Positions 1 through 8,535 of a stretch of DNA of 18,221 nt are shown here, in pieces. The stretch spans positions 1-18,221 of the forward strand of contig JAHWJQ010000014.1 of NCBI GenBank assembly GCA_019348305.1, read 5' to 3'. The notes beneath the pieces were generated by a model. It searched no databases. It was given only the letters and a program-made list of their open reading frames with translations, and was not told where the DNA came from. Position numbers and translations under genes: made by a program. The DNA is from Actinomycetota bacterium. Its GTDB lineage: Bacteria; Actinomycetota; Acidimicrobiia; Acidimicrobiales; CADCTF01. Numbering within the stretch: position 1 is the stretch's first letter; each line of letters starts with the position of its first letter.

Positions 1-72
1 GGGGTGGTCGGAGCGGAACCGGTAGGCGGTGACCGCCGGGTCCCACACCAGCGCCGTCTTCACCGCGCTCAC
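1..72 (-). CDS. acuC: AcuC-like histone deacetylase family protein, N-terminal 24 codons (runs off the window)
   Basis: Only the first 24 residues lie inside the window; they begin VSAVKTALVWDPAVTAYRF and continue to SDHP. This matches the conserved opening of actinobacterial AcuC proteins (ALVWDP..TAY.F...HP), members of the arginase/deacetylase superfamily that remove acetyl groups from lysine, classically on acetyl-CoA synthetase. The GTG start overlaps the rarA stop as GTGA, and a GGAGG sits about five bases upstream, so translation is probably coupled to rarA. The catalytic residues are outside the window. Family assignment rests on this short N-terminus alone, so the symbol is provisional. 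Confidence 0.72.
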   Translation of the reverse strand, partial: MSAVKTALVWDPAVTAYRFRSDHP

Positions 73-1202
73 GCCCCCTCCATCCGCCGCAGGTCGTTCT
101 CCAGCGACGGCCACCCCACGCGCGCCCCGGCCCGCTCCAGCGCGGCGATCGCCTCGCGCGGGTCGATGGTGGCCAGGTGCACCACGGCCTGGGCCAGGTT
201 CAGCTGGGCCTCGGGGAGGCCGACGTACTCGACGGCGTGGGCGGCGGCCGTAGCGACCACCAGGCTCATAGGGTCGGCCATCCCGATGTCCTCGCTGGCC
301 AGGATGACCAGGCGCCGGGCGATGAAGCGAGGGTCCTCGCCTGCCACGATCATCCGAGCCAGCCAGTGCAGCCCGGCGTCGGGGTCGGAGCCCCGGATGC
401 TCTTGATGAAGGCGCTGATCACGTCGTAGTGGTCGTCGCGACCCCAGGTGAGCGCCCGCGTGCTGCGCGCCCGCTCGACGTCGCCGAGCGTCACCGTCCG
501 GCCCTCCCCGGCGATGGCCAGCGCCACCTCCAGCGTGGTGAGGAGCGCTCGCCCGTCCCCATCGACCGAGCCGATGATGGCGTCGGCGGCGTCGGGCTCA
601 ATCGCCGCGCCCTCGGCCTCGAGGCCCCGCTCCAGCAGCGTGCGCAGGGCCTGGCGGTCGAGGGGCTCCAGGCGGAACAGCGTGGAGCGGCTCAGGAGCG
701 GGCTGTTGACCTCGAAGAACGGGTTCTCCGTCGTGGCGCCCACAAGCGTGAGGGTGCCGTCCTCGACACTGGGCAGCAGGGCGTCCTGCTGGGACTTGCT
801 GAAGCGGTGGACCTCGTCGAGCAGCAGGACTGTGGGCTGGTCATGCTCCGCCAGCCGCCGCCTCGCCAGGTCCGCAGCGTCGCGGACGTCCTTCACCCCG
901 GCGCTGACCGCGCTGAGGGACTCGAAGGCGGCGCCAACGGCGTCGGCCAGCAGCCGGGCGATCGACGTCTTCCCCGTCCCGGCGGGGCCCCACAGGATCA
1001 CCGAGCTCAGCCTGCGGGCCTCGACCAGCGCTCGCAGCGCCCCCCGTGGCCCGACCAGGTGGTCCTGCCCCAACACGTCGTCCAGGCTCTTAGGGCGGAG
1101 CCGGCTGGCGAGAGGACCTCGCGCCCGGAGCCGCTCCTCCAGCCCGGCCTCGAACAGGTCTCTCTCGTTCGACCTGTTGTCCCCGCGTCGCCCGGGGCTC
1201 AT
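69..1202 (-). CDS. rarA: RarA/MgsA replication-associated recombination AAA+ ATPase
   Basis: The 377-residue product is a RarA-type clamp-loader-like ATPase that acts at stalled replication forks in the cytoplasm. Visible motifs are the N-terminal DLFEAGLEERLRARGPLASR block, GQDHLVGP, Walker A GPAGTGKT (72-79), Walker B LLLDEVHRF (about 126-133), sensor 1 GATTEN (155-160) and an SR finger near 171. The MgsA-type C-terminal domain is recognisable (EDIGMADP, LNLAQAVVHLA). The protein is shorter than the usual 400-450 residues and lacks the familiar terminal block around GYGKGYKYAHD, ending in RRMEGA. The ATG at 1202 is chosen because it overlaps the upstream stop as ATGA; the frame stays open further upstream only as a shadow. 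The first 13 or so residues, before DLFE, may be supplied by the adjacent mobile element. Confidence 0.92.
   Translation of the reverse strand: MSPGRRGDNRSNERDLFEAGLEERLRARGPLASRLRPKSLDDVLGQDHLVGPRGALRALVEARRLSSVILWGPAGTGKTSIARLLADAVGAAFESLSAVSAGVKDVRDAADLARRRLAEHDQPTVLLLDEVHRFSKSQQDALLPSVEDGTLTLVGATTENPFFEVNSPLLSRSTLFRLEPLDRQALRTLLERGLEAEGAAIEPDAADAIIGSVDGDGRALLTTLEVALAIAGEGRTVTLGDVERARSTRALTWGRDDHYDVISAFIKSIRGSDPDAGLHWLARMIVAGEDPRFIARRLVILASEDIGMADPMSLVVATAAAHAVEYVGLPEAQLNLAQAVVHLATIDPREAIAALERAGARVGWPSLENDLRRMEGA
1153..1178. repeat. 8-bp perfect inverted repeat with 10-bp spacer inside the rarA 5' end
   Basis: AACAGGTC at 1153-1160 and GACCTGTT at 1171-1178 are exact reverse complements, separated by ten bases. 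The site lies within codons 9-17 of rarA, where family similarity begins and where the Tn554-like element ends. Two short arms around a spacer is the geometry of a tyrosine-recombinase core site, so this is a candidate attachment site. That role is inference; an 8-bp inverted repeat can also occur by chance. Confidence 0.4.
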
Positions 1203-1798
1203 CTCCGCACCGGCCCGGGGCCGTCCGGGAACAGCTCGGCGACCCGTCGTTCGTTCAGCCGCGATACCTGAGCCCTGGCCCCGTCGAGGCGTCGCCGGAG
1301 GTCGTCCCGCTCGCGGACCAGGTTGTTCCGCTCGACCACCAGCTGCTCGTTCTCCCTCCGGAGACGCTCGCGCTCGTGGGCGACCCAGGTCCCGTCCGGC
1401 TCCCGGAGCTGGCCCAGCAGCTCGGCCACCATGCGGCGCTGAGTGGCCAGCTCCTGGCGGAGCCTGCGCACCTCCTCCTCGGCGTTGAGAGTCCGCTCCC
1501 GCCACGACGCCTCCTGCTGGGCAGTCAACATCTCGCCCCGCGCGTCCGCGCTCGCCTGCGCCCTCGACTGGGCGGCGGCGATGAGCGCCCGGGCCTGTTG
1601 GTTCTCGTAGGTGAACGACCGCGAGACGCCGGCGAGCTTCGACACCGCCGCCCGTGTGACCGGAGCGCCGGTGCGGCCGAGCACCTTGACGGCCTTCTCC
1701 ACCGAGGCGACCTTGGCCGAAGCCGCATGCCGACGGGCGTCGATCGCCTGCTCGGGCCGTCGCCGGGACGGAGCTGGCGCTGGCTCGGGTTTCGTCAC
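1199..1798 (-). CDS. DUF6262/TnpC-like transposition accessory protein
   Basis: The product has 199 residues. Residues about 33-65 (ASVEKAVKVLGRTG onwards, then VSKLAGVSRSFTY) look like a helix-turn-helix, and residues about 95-185 form a long Arg/Glu/Leu-rich coiled coil. This is the layout of the TnpC/DUF6262 protein that accompanies paired tyrosine recombinases in Tn554-like elements, where TnpC influences the efficiency and orientation of transposition. It begins with GTG at 1798, overlapping the stop of the upstream recombinase as GTGA, and its own stop overlaps the rarA start as ATGA. It is longer than TnpC of Tn554 (about 125 aa). The position and the two-part architecture make the family call fairly safe; the detailed role is inferred. 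Confidence 0.8.
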   Translation of the reverse strand: MTKPEPAPAPSRRRPEQAIDARRHAASAKVASVEKAVKVLGRTGAPVTRAAVSKLAGVSRSFTYENQQARALIAAAQSRAQASADARGEMLTAQQEASWRERTLNAEEEVRRLRQELATQRRMVAELLGQLREPDGTWVAHERERLRRENEQLVVERNNLVRERDDLRRRLDGARAQVSRLNERRVAELFPDGPGPVRR

Positions 1799-4332
1799 GA
1801 GGCCTCCCTTGCCTCCTCGTCGGACGACGCCCCGGCGGCCTTCGTCCCGCCGCCCAGCTCGACCAGGTCACCTGCCCGCCAGCCCTTCCCCCAGACTGGC
1901 TGGAAGAAGTCCTGGTGCGGGCTGCGGAGGTCGAGCGCCTTGGCGTCCTCGAGGAGGCCGAGCGCCACCAGCGCCTTCTCCAGGCCGGCCAGTGCCTGGG
2001 AGCTGCGCTCGAACGCCCCGTAGATGTAGTCGCGGGCGGCGGGGGCAGGGGCTCCCTCGGCCAGGGTCGCCCAGCGCTCCTCCTGGCGCTTCCAGTAGGC
2101 GTAGTCGGCCCCGGTGATGACGAAGTGCTCGCAGGCGTCGCAGCGGCGCCCGAACGGGCAGTCGAAGCCGCCGACGACCGGCTTATAGGTGCACAGGCCG
2201 TGCTCGATGGGGACGGCGGCGAGGTCGACCATCAGCGCCTCCGCCGCGCTCCGCTCGGCGTCGCTCGGGGTGAGCACGATCCGGCCGGGCTCGGGGTTGC
2301 CCGGTCCGGTGACCCACACTTGTTGGAGAAACGGCTCGACCTGGGAGCCGGCGATCAGCACGTAGGAGTCGCCCATCCGCTCCGACACGTGGCCGAGCAC
2401 CCTCTTGACGTGGGCCATGCTGGCCCCGGCGTTAACCAGCCGGGTGGCGAGAGTGTGGCGGGCCTGGTGAGTGGTGTGGCCGGGGAGCCGGACCTGCTCC
2501 GACTCGATCCACGCCTTGAACGAGACGGTGAACTTGGAGGCCGAGATGGATCGCTCGAAGCTCGGGTTGGTGACCGGGCTGGGGAACAGGGCGATCGCCC
2601 GCCGCTGGGAGGCGGTTGGCTCCGCCCCGTGGCGGCGGCGGAAGCGCTCGACGGTCTTGGCCTGTCGGGCCCGGACGAGGTCGTAGACGTCGCGGGGGAC
2701 CTGGATGGCGTAGTCGAGCTTCCCGACCTTGGTCATGTCGACCCACAGCCATGTGCGGCCGAGGTGCTCGCCCACGCAGTCGAGGCGGAGCTTGACGACC
2801 TCGCCGATGCGGCGCCCGCAGCGCACCTGGATCGACCAGATGTCGGCCAGCCCGAGGTCGCTGCCGTCCATGGCGTGGAGGACGGCGATGTTGGTCGGGT
2901 CGCTCAGCGCCCGGAGGACCTCGTCGCTGAAGGGGCGGGGGTTTCGGAACGTCGTTCCGCCGCCGGGCGGGACGGCCACGACGAACTCGCGGCGCAGGCC
3001 GGCGGCCGCCGCCGCGCCCGACTCCAGGGCCCACCGCAGCACCCGCCGCACGGCGTTCAGGGTGAGCGGGTAGGTGACCTCGGTCGCCACCGACGGCTCG
3101 CCCCGCACGTTGAAGAGACCCCGCAGGGGCCGACCCTCGGAGACGCACCGGCGCAGGTCGGCGACGAACTCCCGCGCCGTCGACTCGGTGAGCGATACGG
3201 GGTCGGCGCCGCCGCCGGGCACGCAGTCCCGGAGGTAGGCACCGAGGCAGACGATCGACCGCCGGACCTGCTCGAAGGGGCCCTGGGTCCTCGGGTGGCC
3301 GGGGGCGTCGAGCTGACCGGCCAGGAAGTCCCACGTGATGTCGCGCAGCCAGCGCTGGGGGATCGAGCGCAGGTCGAAGGGTGAGCGGCGGTCGGGGTAG
3401 CGGAACCCCCAGTAGTTGGTGTCGAGGTAGCCCAGCTCGCGGGTGTCGGCCCGGGTGCGATGGACCGGCATGATGTCCTTGAGCATCTCCCGAAGGACCC
3501 GGTTCACCGCTTCGGGCTGTGGTGTCCAGCCCCGGTCGGACGGGTTGAGCTCGGTGAGCGAGCCCACGCCGGTCCGCTCGCACGACTTGACAAGAGTGCG
3601 CAGCCACATGGGGTGCCACCGGGCGGGAGCGCCACTCCTGGTGTGCGTCCACAGCCCGTAGCGGATCTCCGTCGCCACCAGCGCGGGGAGGCCGGCGAGG
3701 GGAAGCAACCCCGCCACGGGATACGCGCTTCGGGTCGCCAGCCAGCTCTCCAGCTCGGGGCCTTCCAGACGACCGGCGGCCACCCAGGCGTCCCGGTGGT
3801 TGGGGCACAGCCCCGGTTCGCGCTCGGCCCGGTGCGGGCACTCGGCGACCCGGCAGTCGCCCGCCCCCGGGAACGCCACCTGCTGGGCAGCCCACTCCTC
3901 CTCGTCGAAGCCGGGCTTGCGCCGGGCGTGGTAAAGGCGCATCTCGTGCTGGCGGCACAGGTCCCGGGCGGCGGCGTCACGCTCGGGGCAGAAGCGGCAC
4001 GCGGGCCGGCGGCCGTCGCTGGGCCGCCGGCGGGGCGGGTAGGGCGTCGCCGAGGTGAGCCACTCGGCTTCCCCGATGCCCTGGCGCAGCGCGTCCCGGC
4101 GAGCCTGTCCGTGGCGGGTGCACCACCACTCCGCCTGGGTGCTGTGGCCGGCGCAGCCCGCCACCCCACAGGACGTGCCGAAGATCGGGTGGTCGGGCGG
4201 GAAGGTGATCGGCTCGACCCGCAGGTAGTCGTCGAAGTTGGGGCCGGCGATCAGGGCCTCGAATCGGGCCAGAGGATCGAGGCGGAACAGGTCGTCGACC
4301 GACGCGACCGGCGCCAGGGCGGGGCCGGTCAC
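1795..4332 (-). CDS. Tyrosine recombinase, TnpB-like, with N-terminal Cys/His zinc-binding clusters
   Basis: The product has 845 residues, starting at GTG 4332, which overlaps the stop of the upstream recombinase as GTGA. The C-terminal half is a phage-integrase catalytic domain: Arg508 in RCGRRIGEVVKLRLD, His622-x-x-Arg625 in HTTHQARHTLATRL, Gly647-His648 in RVLGHVSERM, and the nucleophile Tyr657 in GDSYVLI, so all core residues are present. The N-terminal third has three Cys/His clusters (C55/C60/C71/H74; C112/C115/C126/H129; C160/C165/C176/H179), likely zinc fingers. A fourth Cys group (C714, C725, C731, C734) follows the catalytic domain. Tn554 TnpB is about 630 residues, so this is an enlarged relative. 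It should cut and join DNA together with the neighbouring recombinase. Confidence 0.87.
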   Translation of the reverse strand: MTGPALAPVASVDDLFRLDPLARFEALIAGPNFDDYLRVEPITFPPDHPIFGTSCGVAGCAGHSTQAEWWCTRHGQARRDALRQGIGEAEWLTSATPYPPRRRPSDGRRPACRFCPERDAAARDLCRQHEMRLYHARRKPGFDEEEWAAQQVAFPGAGDCRVAECPHRAEREPGLCPNHRDAWVAAGRLEGPELESWLATRSAYPVAGLLPLAGLPALVATEIRYGLWTHTRSGAPARWHPMWLRTLVKSCERTGVGSLTELNPSDRGWTPQPEAVNRVLREMLKDIMPVHRTRADTRELGYLDTNYWGFRYPDRRSPFDLRSIPQRWLRDITWDFLAGQLDAPGHPRTQGPFEQVRRSIVCLGAYLRDCVPGGGADPVSLTESTAREFVADLRRCVSEGRPLRGLFNVRGEPSVATEVTYPLTLNAVRRVLRWALESGAAAAAGLRREFVVAVPPGGGTTFRNPRPFSDEVLRALSDPTNIAVLHAMDGSDLGLADIWSIQVRCGRRIGEVVKLRLDCVGEHLGRTWLWVDMTKVGKLDYAIQVPRDVYDLVRARQAKTVERFRRRHGAEPTASQRRAIALFPSPVTNPSFERSISASKFTVSFKAWIESEQVRLPGHTTHQARHTLATRLVNAGASMAHVKRVLGHVSERMGDSYVLIAGSQVEPFLQQVWVTGPGNPEPGRIVLTPSDAERSAAEALMVDLAAVPIEHGLCTYKPVVGGFDCPFGRRCDACEHFVITGADYAYWKRQEERWATLAEGAPAPAARDYIYGAFERSSQALAGLEKALVALGLLEDAKALDLRSPHQDFFQPVWGKGWRAGDLVELGGGTKAAGASSDEEAREAS

Positions 4333-5516
4333 CTGGTCTGGCCCCAGACCTTGTCGAGCGCCGCCTCCAGAGCCGGGTCGCCTGCGAGGTGGGCATAGGT
4401 GTCCTCGACCGTTCGGGCGCTCGCCCACCCTCCCTCGTCGGCGACGGCCTTGGTGTTGCCGGCCGTCGCCTCGGTGAGCGCGGTGGCCCACGTGTGGCGG
4501 AAGGCGTGGGGCTTGACCACGCCCAGCCCGGCGCGCCGGCCCGTACGCTCGAGCATCTGGCGGGCGCCGTGGGGGCCGAGGGGCTGGCCCGCTGTCGGGC
4601 CGGCGAGGTGCACGAGGACGAGCTCGGTCTGGGCCAGGGCGCGGACGCGGTAGTAGTCCTCGGCGAGGTACTCGTGGTAACTGTCGACCATCGCCGGGCT
4701 GGCCCGCCGCAGCGTCCCGCCGGTGACGATGCCGTCCACGACGCGCGCCGGTGGTCCGGTCTTGGCGCTGGCCTGGTTGGGGTTGCGGCGCTTGACGACG
4801 TGGACGTGGGGGCCCCGGCGCTCGCCGCAGGGGTGGCCCCGGCGGAGATGGAGGTCGCAGAACCACAGGCCGCACAGCTCGCCGATGCGCATGCCGGAGT
4901 CGGCCAGCCAGGTGACGATCATCCGGTCACGAGCCGTGCGCACGGCGGCGAGCATGGCGGCGCGAGTGCCGTCTGGCAGCAGGCGTGGGTGCCGCTTTGG
5001 TGTAGCGCCACCGGACAGTGGGTTGATGGGGACCGATGCCGTCAAGTGCCCCAACGGGGACCGGTCCCGGTCCCGGCCGCTGACCATCCGGCGCTCCGAC
5101 AGCACGGCGCGCAACGGGGTGTTGACGCCCTCCCTCGTGGTCAGGTCGAGGTAGTAACCCTTGAGGCAGGCGGCACGCACGCTGCGGGCGGCATCGCTGA
5201 GGGGGCGCGGGCGCCAGGCGACTCCCAGCGGCCCGCTCTGCTCGGTGCCGCACAGGGCCATGTAGCGCTTCAGGTCCTCGACGGTGACGGTCTCCTCGCT
5301 CAGCCGGGAGGCCGCCATCCACCGCAGGTGGTCGACGAGGTGGTAGGCGTACGTCCGCTGAGTTCCTTCTCCGAGAGGGGCCAGGAACCGCTCAGCCCGG
5401 ACGTGCACGGCGCCCGTGGCCATGTCCAGGACGACCCACGACCGCCGCCCGTCGGGGTGCACGACGGGTTGCACACGGAGGTCGTTCGAGAGGTCCTCTG
5501 CCGAACATACGTTCAC
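4329..5516 (-). CDS. Tyrosine recombinase/integrase, TnpA-like
   Basis: The product has 395 residues from a GTG at 5516 (VNVCSAEDLS...). The frame stays open to 5663, but the stretch beyond about 5617 belongs to the opposing part of the interrupted helicase gene and is not credible as an N-terminus. Residues about 45-160 form a SAM-like DNA-binding core domain. The catalytic domain shows Arg210 in DSGMRIGELCGL, a probable Lys252 in AKTGPPAR, His337-x-x-Arg340 in KPHAFRHTWAT, Trp364 in place of the third His, and Tyr374 in TVEDTYAHLAG. The set is complete, so the enzyme is probably active. It is the first gene of the triad, with about 100 bp of leader inside the element. Confidence 0.87.
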   Translation of the reverse strand: MNVCSAEDLSNDLRVQPVVHPDGRRSWVVLDMATGAVHVRAERFLAPLGEGTQRTYAYHLVDHLRWMAASRLSEETVTVEDLKRYMALCGTEQSGPLGVAWRPRPLSDAARSVRAACLKGYYLDLTTREGVNTPLRAVLSERRMVSGRDRDRSPLGHLTASVPINPLSGGATPKRHPRLLPDGTRAAMLAAVRTARDRMIVTWLADSGMRIGELCGLWFCDLHLRRGHPCGERRGPHVHVVKRRNPNQASAKTGPPARVVDGIVTGGTLRRASPAMVDSYHEYLAEDYYRVRALAQTELVLVHLAGPTAGQPLGPHGARQMLERTGRRAGLGVVKPHAFRHTWATALTEATAGNTKAVADEGGWASARTVEDTYAHLAGDPALEAALDKVWGQTR

Positions 5517-5616
5517 CCCGCCAGTGTGGCGTACAGAGCGACCGAGGTGGTGTATCCCACACGGCTGAATGACTGCGTGAGCGTACGTGGCAGACACTCC
5601 ATGCGCGAGTGGTGAA

Positions 5617-8535
5617 GTCGACGAAGAGGTAGTCGACGCCGGTCTCCTCGAAGCAGATGCCATCGTCTTTGGCGTCTGCGGCCATCAGCGCCTGGTACTT
5701 CTCTTCGAGTTGGGCGATGCGGCGCTCTAGGCGCTTGACGCTGAGAGCCTTGCCCGAGCGGGATTCAGCCAGCGCCTCTCGCGACCGCGCCAGCTCGTCG
5801 GCCAGGTACTCGTTCTGCAGCTCGGCGCCAAGGGGAAGACGGGCGAAGCCCGAGTGGCTGAAGACCACCGCATCCCAGTCGCCGAGGGCACAGCGGCCCA
5901 CGAACTCCTTGCGGTGGCGGCTCGACAACCGGTCGCGATCGGCGAGCAGCACCTTGGCCGTGGGGTAGAGCTGGAGCCACTCGCGGCTGAACTGCTCAAG
6001 CATGTGGTTGGGCACCACCACGGCGGGTTTGCAGACCAGCCCGAGCCGGCGCATCTCCATAGCCGCCATCACCATGGTGGCCGTCTTGCCGGCACCCACG
6101 GCATGGGCCAGAAGCGCCCTTCCCTCCGTCAGCAGCCGGGCCACAGCGTCTCGCTGGTGGGCGTGGGGAGAGAAGCTGGCAGACAGTCCAGGCAGGCTCA
6201 GATGCGTCCCGTCGTAGCTCGGCACCACCGTGGAGGAGAAGAGGCGGTTGTAGCGCTCCGCCAGGCGCTCAGCCCGGGCCGGCTCGTCCCACACCCAGCC
6301 TGAGAAGCGCGCTCCCAGCGCGTCCTGCTTCTCCCGAGCAGCAATCGTCTCAGCGTCGTTGCGCACCCGCCGACCGGGCTCGATCTCGTCGGTCACGGTG
6401 TGGAGCCGCTGGTTGAGCGAGGCCCCCAGCAACGTGACCCCATCGGCTCTGGCCGTGCCCCACTGCGAAGTGAGGCTGACCGAGGCCCGGCTACCGCTGC
6501 GCAGCACCACCGTCCACTGCCCGAGGGATGCCAGGCGCTCCACCTCGAGGCCAACGCCTAGGACTTCGCTGCCAAAGGCCTCGATATCGCTCGGCGGGAT
6601 CCACGGTGCTCCCAGCTGGGCGCTGATCTCCGTCGGAGCCAGCTGGCGGGGCAGCACCGCGGCCAAGGCGTCGACGTTGGCTTGCCAGCGGCCGTCGCCG
6701 ACGGCCGCGGCCTGGGCCGCTTCGAGCTTGATGCGCACGTCTCCCGACAGGTATTGGGCAGCGGGAACCAGCGCTGCGGTGGCCGGGTCCTCCCATACCA
6801 GCGATCGCAGGGCTTCGCCCGCTTCCTCCTCGGCCATACCCAGCAGCTCTGCGGCCCGGGCCGTGGTCACTTCACCGCTTTCGTCCAAGCAGACCGCCAC
6901 CGCCTCCGCCGGGGTGTCCACCCCTCGAGGTGGCGGCCGGGGGTCCACCACACGCTGGGTGAAGATCGCTGCGGGAGCGGCGGTTTGGGTCTCCTCGTCG
7001 AACACCTCCAGCGCGGCGACGAGAGGCCAGCCGGGGTCGTCGCGAAAGCCACCCATGCGGGGACGCTGCTGGCGGAGCCGATCCTGGCCGGTGGCAGCAT
7101 CCACCCGGCCGGTGCGCACCGTGGTGGAGCGGTTCAACGGGCCGTACAGGCGGCGATAGTTGGCGTAGCGTTCGCCCAACTCGGCTTGTGCTGCACCCAG
7201 CTCGGCGTCACTGCCATTGGACAGCTGCACCGCCAACGTGGCCTGAGCGGCGTCGCGTAGTGCGATGAGGCGACGAAGCTCGGCGGCATCCTTCCCCACG
7301 CGGGGCGAGTAGCTCTCCAGTCGGCCGCCCACCACGCGAGCGAGACTCAGGTCGGGGTTGACCACCAGCGCCCCCTCCTGGGCACCGGCCGGCCGGGGAG
7401 CGGCTGCTGGCGAGCGCGGTGGGGTGGCCTCCAGCCGCGGGCTCAAGGTCCTTCCGTGTTGGCGGGCATCGTCGACCACGACGGCCAGGCAGGCCCGGAG
7501 GTCCTCAGCCAGCCGCCCAGTGCCCTCCACGGTGAGCTCTCCGTCGCGGTACATCCCCCGGGTCACGCCCAAGCGGCCCGCCACCAGCTCGGGATGGGCG
7601 ACGAAGACCTCGTTGAGTGCCGGGGGTTCCCCCATCTCTCTGGCCTCGGCGAAGGTTTCGGTGCGCAGCCACGCCAGCCCGCCGGGCTCGCGCCCTTCCT
7701 CCCGGCGGCGCAGGATGACCAGGTCAGTGACCACATCGGTCCCCGACGACTGGCGGAAGGCCCCCGCCGGCAGGCGGACCGCACCGACAAGGTCGGCCAG
7801 CTCGGCCATCTCTGCGCGGGCGGCCGGGTTGCGGGCATCGAGGGTGTAACGAGAAGTCAGTGCCGCCACCAGACCTCCCGGGCGCGTCAGGTGCAGGGAC
7901 TTGACCAGGAAGTAGTTGTGCAGGGCGTGGCGGCCCTGGTTGTGGCGGCGGTCGAAGGGCGTCACCTTGGCGAAGGGGACGTTGCCGATCACGAGGTCGA
8001 AGCACCCGTCGGGCGCATCCAGCTCCTCGAAACGCCCGGTGTGGATCGTGGCGCGGTTGCCGTAGAGATGGCGGGCCACCGCCGCGGTGGTGGCGTCCAG
8101 CTCGATACCGGTCAGCCGGGCCCCCGGCGGGGCCAGGCCGATGAAGTTTCCCGAGCCGCAGCCGGGTTCCAGCACGTCGCCCGTGGTGAAGCCCAGCTCG
8201 CCCACCGCGCCCCACATGGCCTCCACCACCTCGGCCGAGGTGTAGTGCGCGTTGAGCGTGGTCCGTCTCGCCTGGGCCCACTCGGCCTCGCCGCCACCGA
8301 GCAGGGCCCGAACGCGCTTCCGGCGCTCGGCCCAGCCCTCGTCACGCTCGTCAAAGAGCTGGGGCAGCGCTCCCCAGCCCGCCCACCGGGCGAGGGTGGT
8401 CTGCTCGTCGGGTGTGGCGGGCCGGTGCTCGTCGTCGAGGCGTTGCAGCACCTCCAGGGCGGCCAGGTTGGCCGCCAGCTTGGCGGCGCTTCCTGCTGGG
8501 GCGAGGTCGTCCTGGCCCTGAGGGCGAAACGCTAC
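5617..8535 (-). pseudogene. Methylase-helicase fusion protein, truncated at the DEAH box by the Tn554-like element
   Basis: About 973 residues remain. From VAFRPQGQDDLAP, residues about 90-270 are an N6-adenine methylase-like domain: motif I VLEPGCGSGNF (121-131) and a motif IV variant GNVPF (184-188) in place of NPPY. The SF2 helicase start follows much later, with the Q-motif-like HAHQRDAVARLL, Walker A AVGAGKTATM (about residue 810) and PNHMLEQFSREW. It then breaks at DYLFVD, exactly where DEAH should follow; after that the frame reads unrelated residues (FTTRAWSV...) to a stop at 5392. Such methylase-helicase giants (P1 DarB-like in layout) are common on conjugative elements and are often linked to antirestriction. 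The start is unclear: the homologous first codon is GTA at 8535, and the frame stays open upstream to a GTG at 9015. The helicase half is missing, so it should be non-functional as a helicase. Confidence 0.85.

Larger units (their letters stand above)
1174..5616 (-). mobile_element. Tn554-family-like element (three-gene tyrosine recombinase module)
   Basis: Three overlapping minus-strand genes have the order and types of Tn554 tnpA-tnpB-tnpC: two tyrosine recombinases followed by a small HTH/coiled-coil protein. Tn554 relatives insert site-specifically (the type element in radC). The right boundary is well supported, because the methylase-helicase reading frame loses family similarity between its DEAH-box Asp codon (5617-5619) and the next codon. 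The left boundary is inferred to be near the 5' end of rarA. The pentamer TCGAC occurs at both edges (1169-1173 and 5618-5622) and could be part of a crossover core. No cargo gene is carried. Boundaries are approximate by tens of bases on the left and a few bases on the right. Confidence 0.7.

Noticed and set aside
177..1271. Long plus-strand open frame opposite rarA
   Set aside because: It is the antisense shadow of rarA. The product has no recognisable motif, and rarA has all AAA+ motifs.
1915..3384. 489-codon plus-strand frame opposite the TnpB-like gene
   Set aside because: Its Arg/Gly/Pro-rich and Val/Asp-rich composition reflects GC-rich antisense DNA; the minus strand carries the catalytic recombinase residues.
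5392..5616. Extension of the helicase frame beyond the DEAH Asp
   Set aside because: Residues after this point lie inside the recombinase element and do not resemble a helicase.
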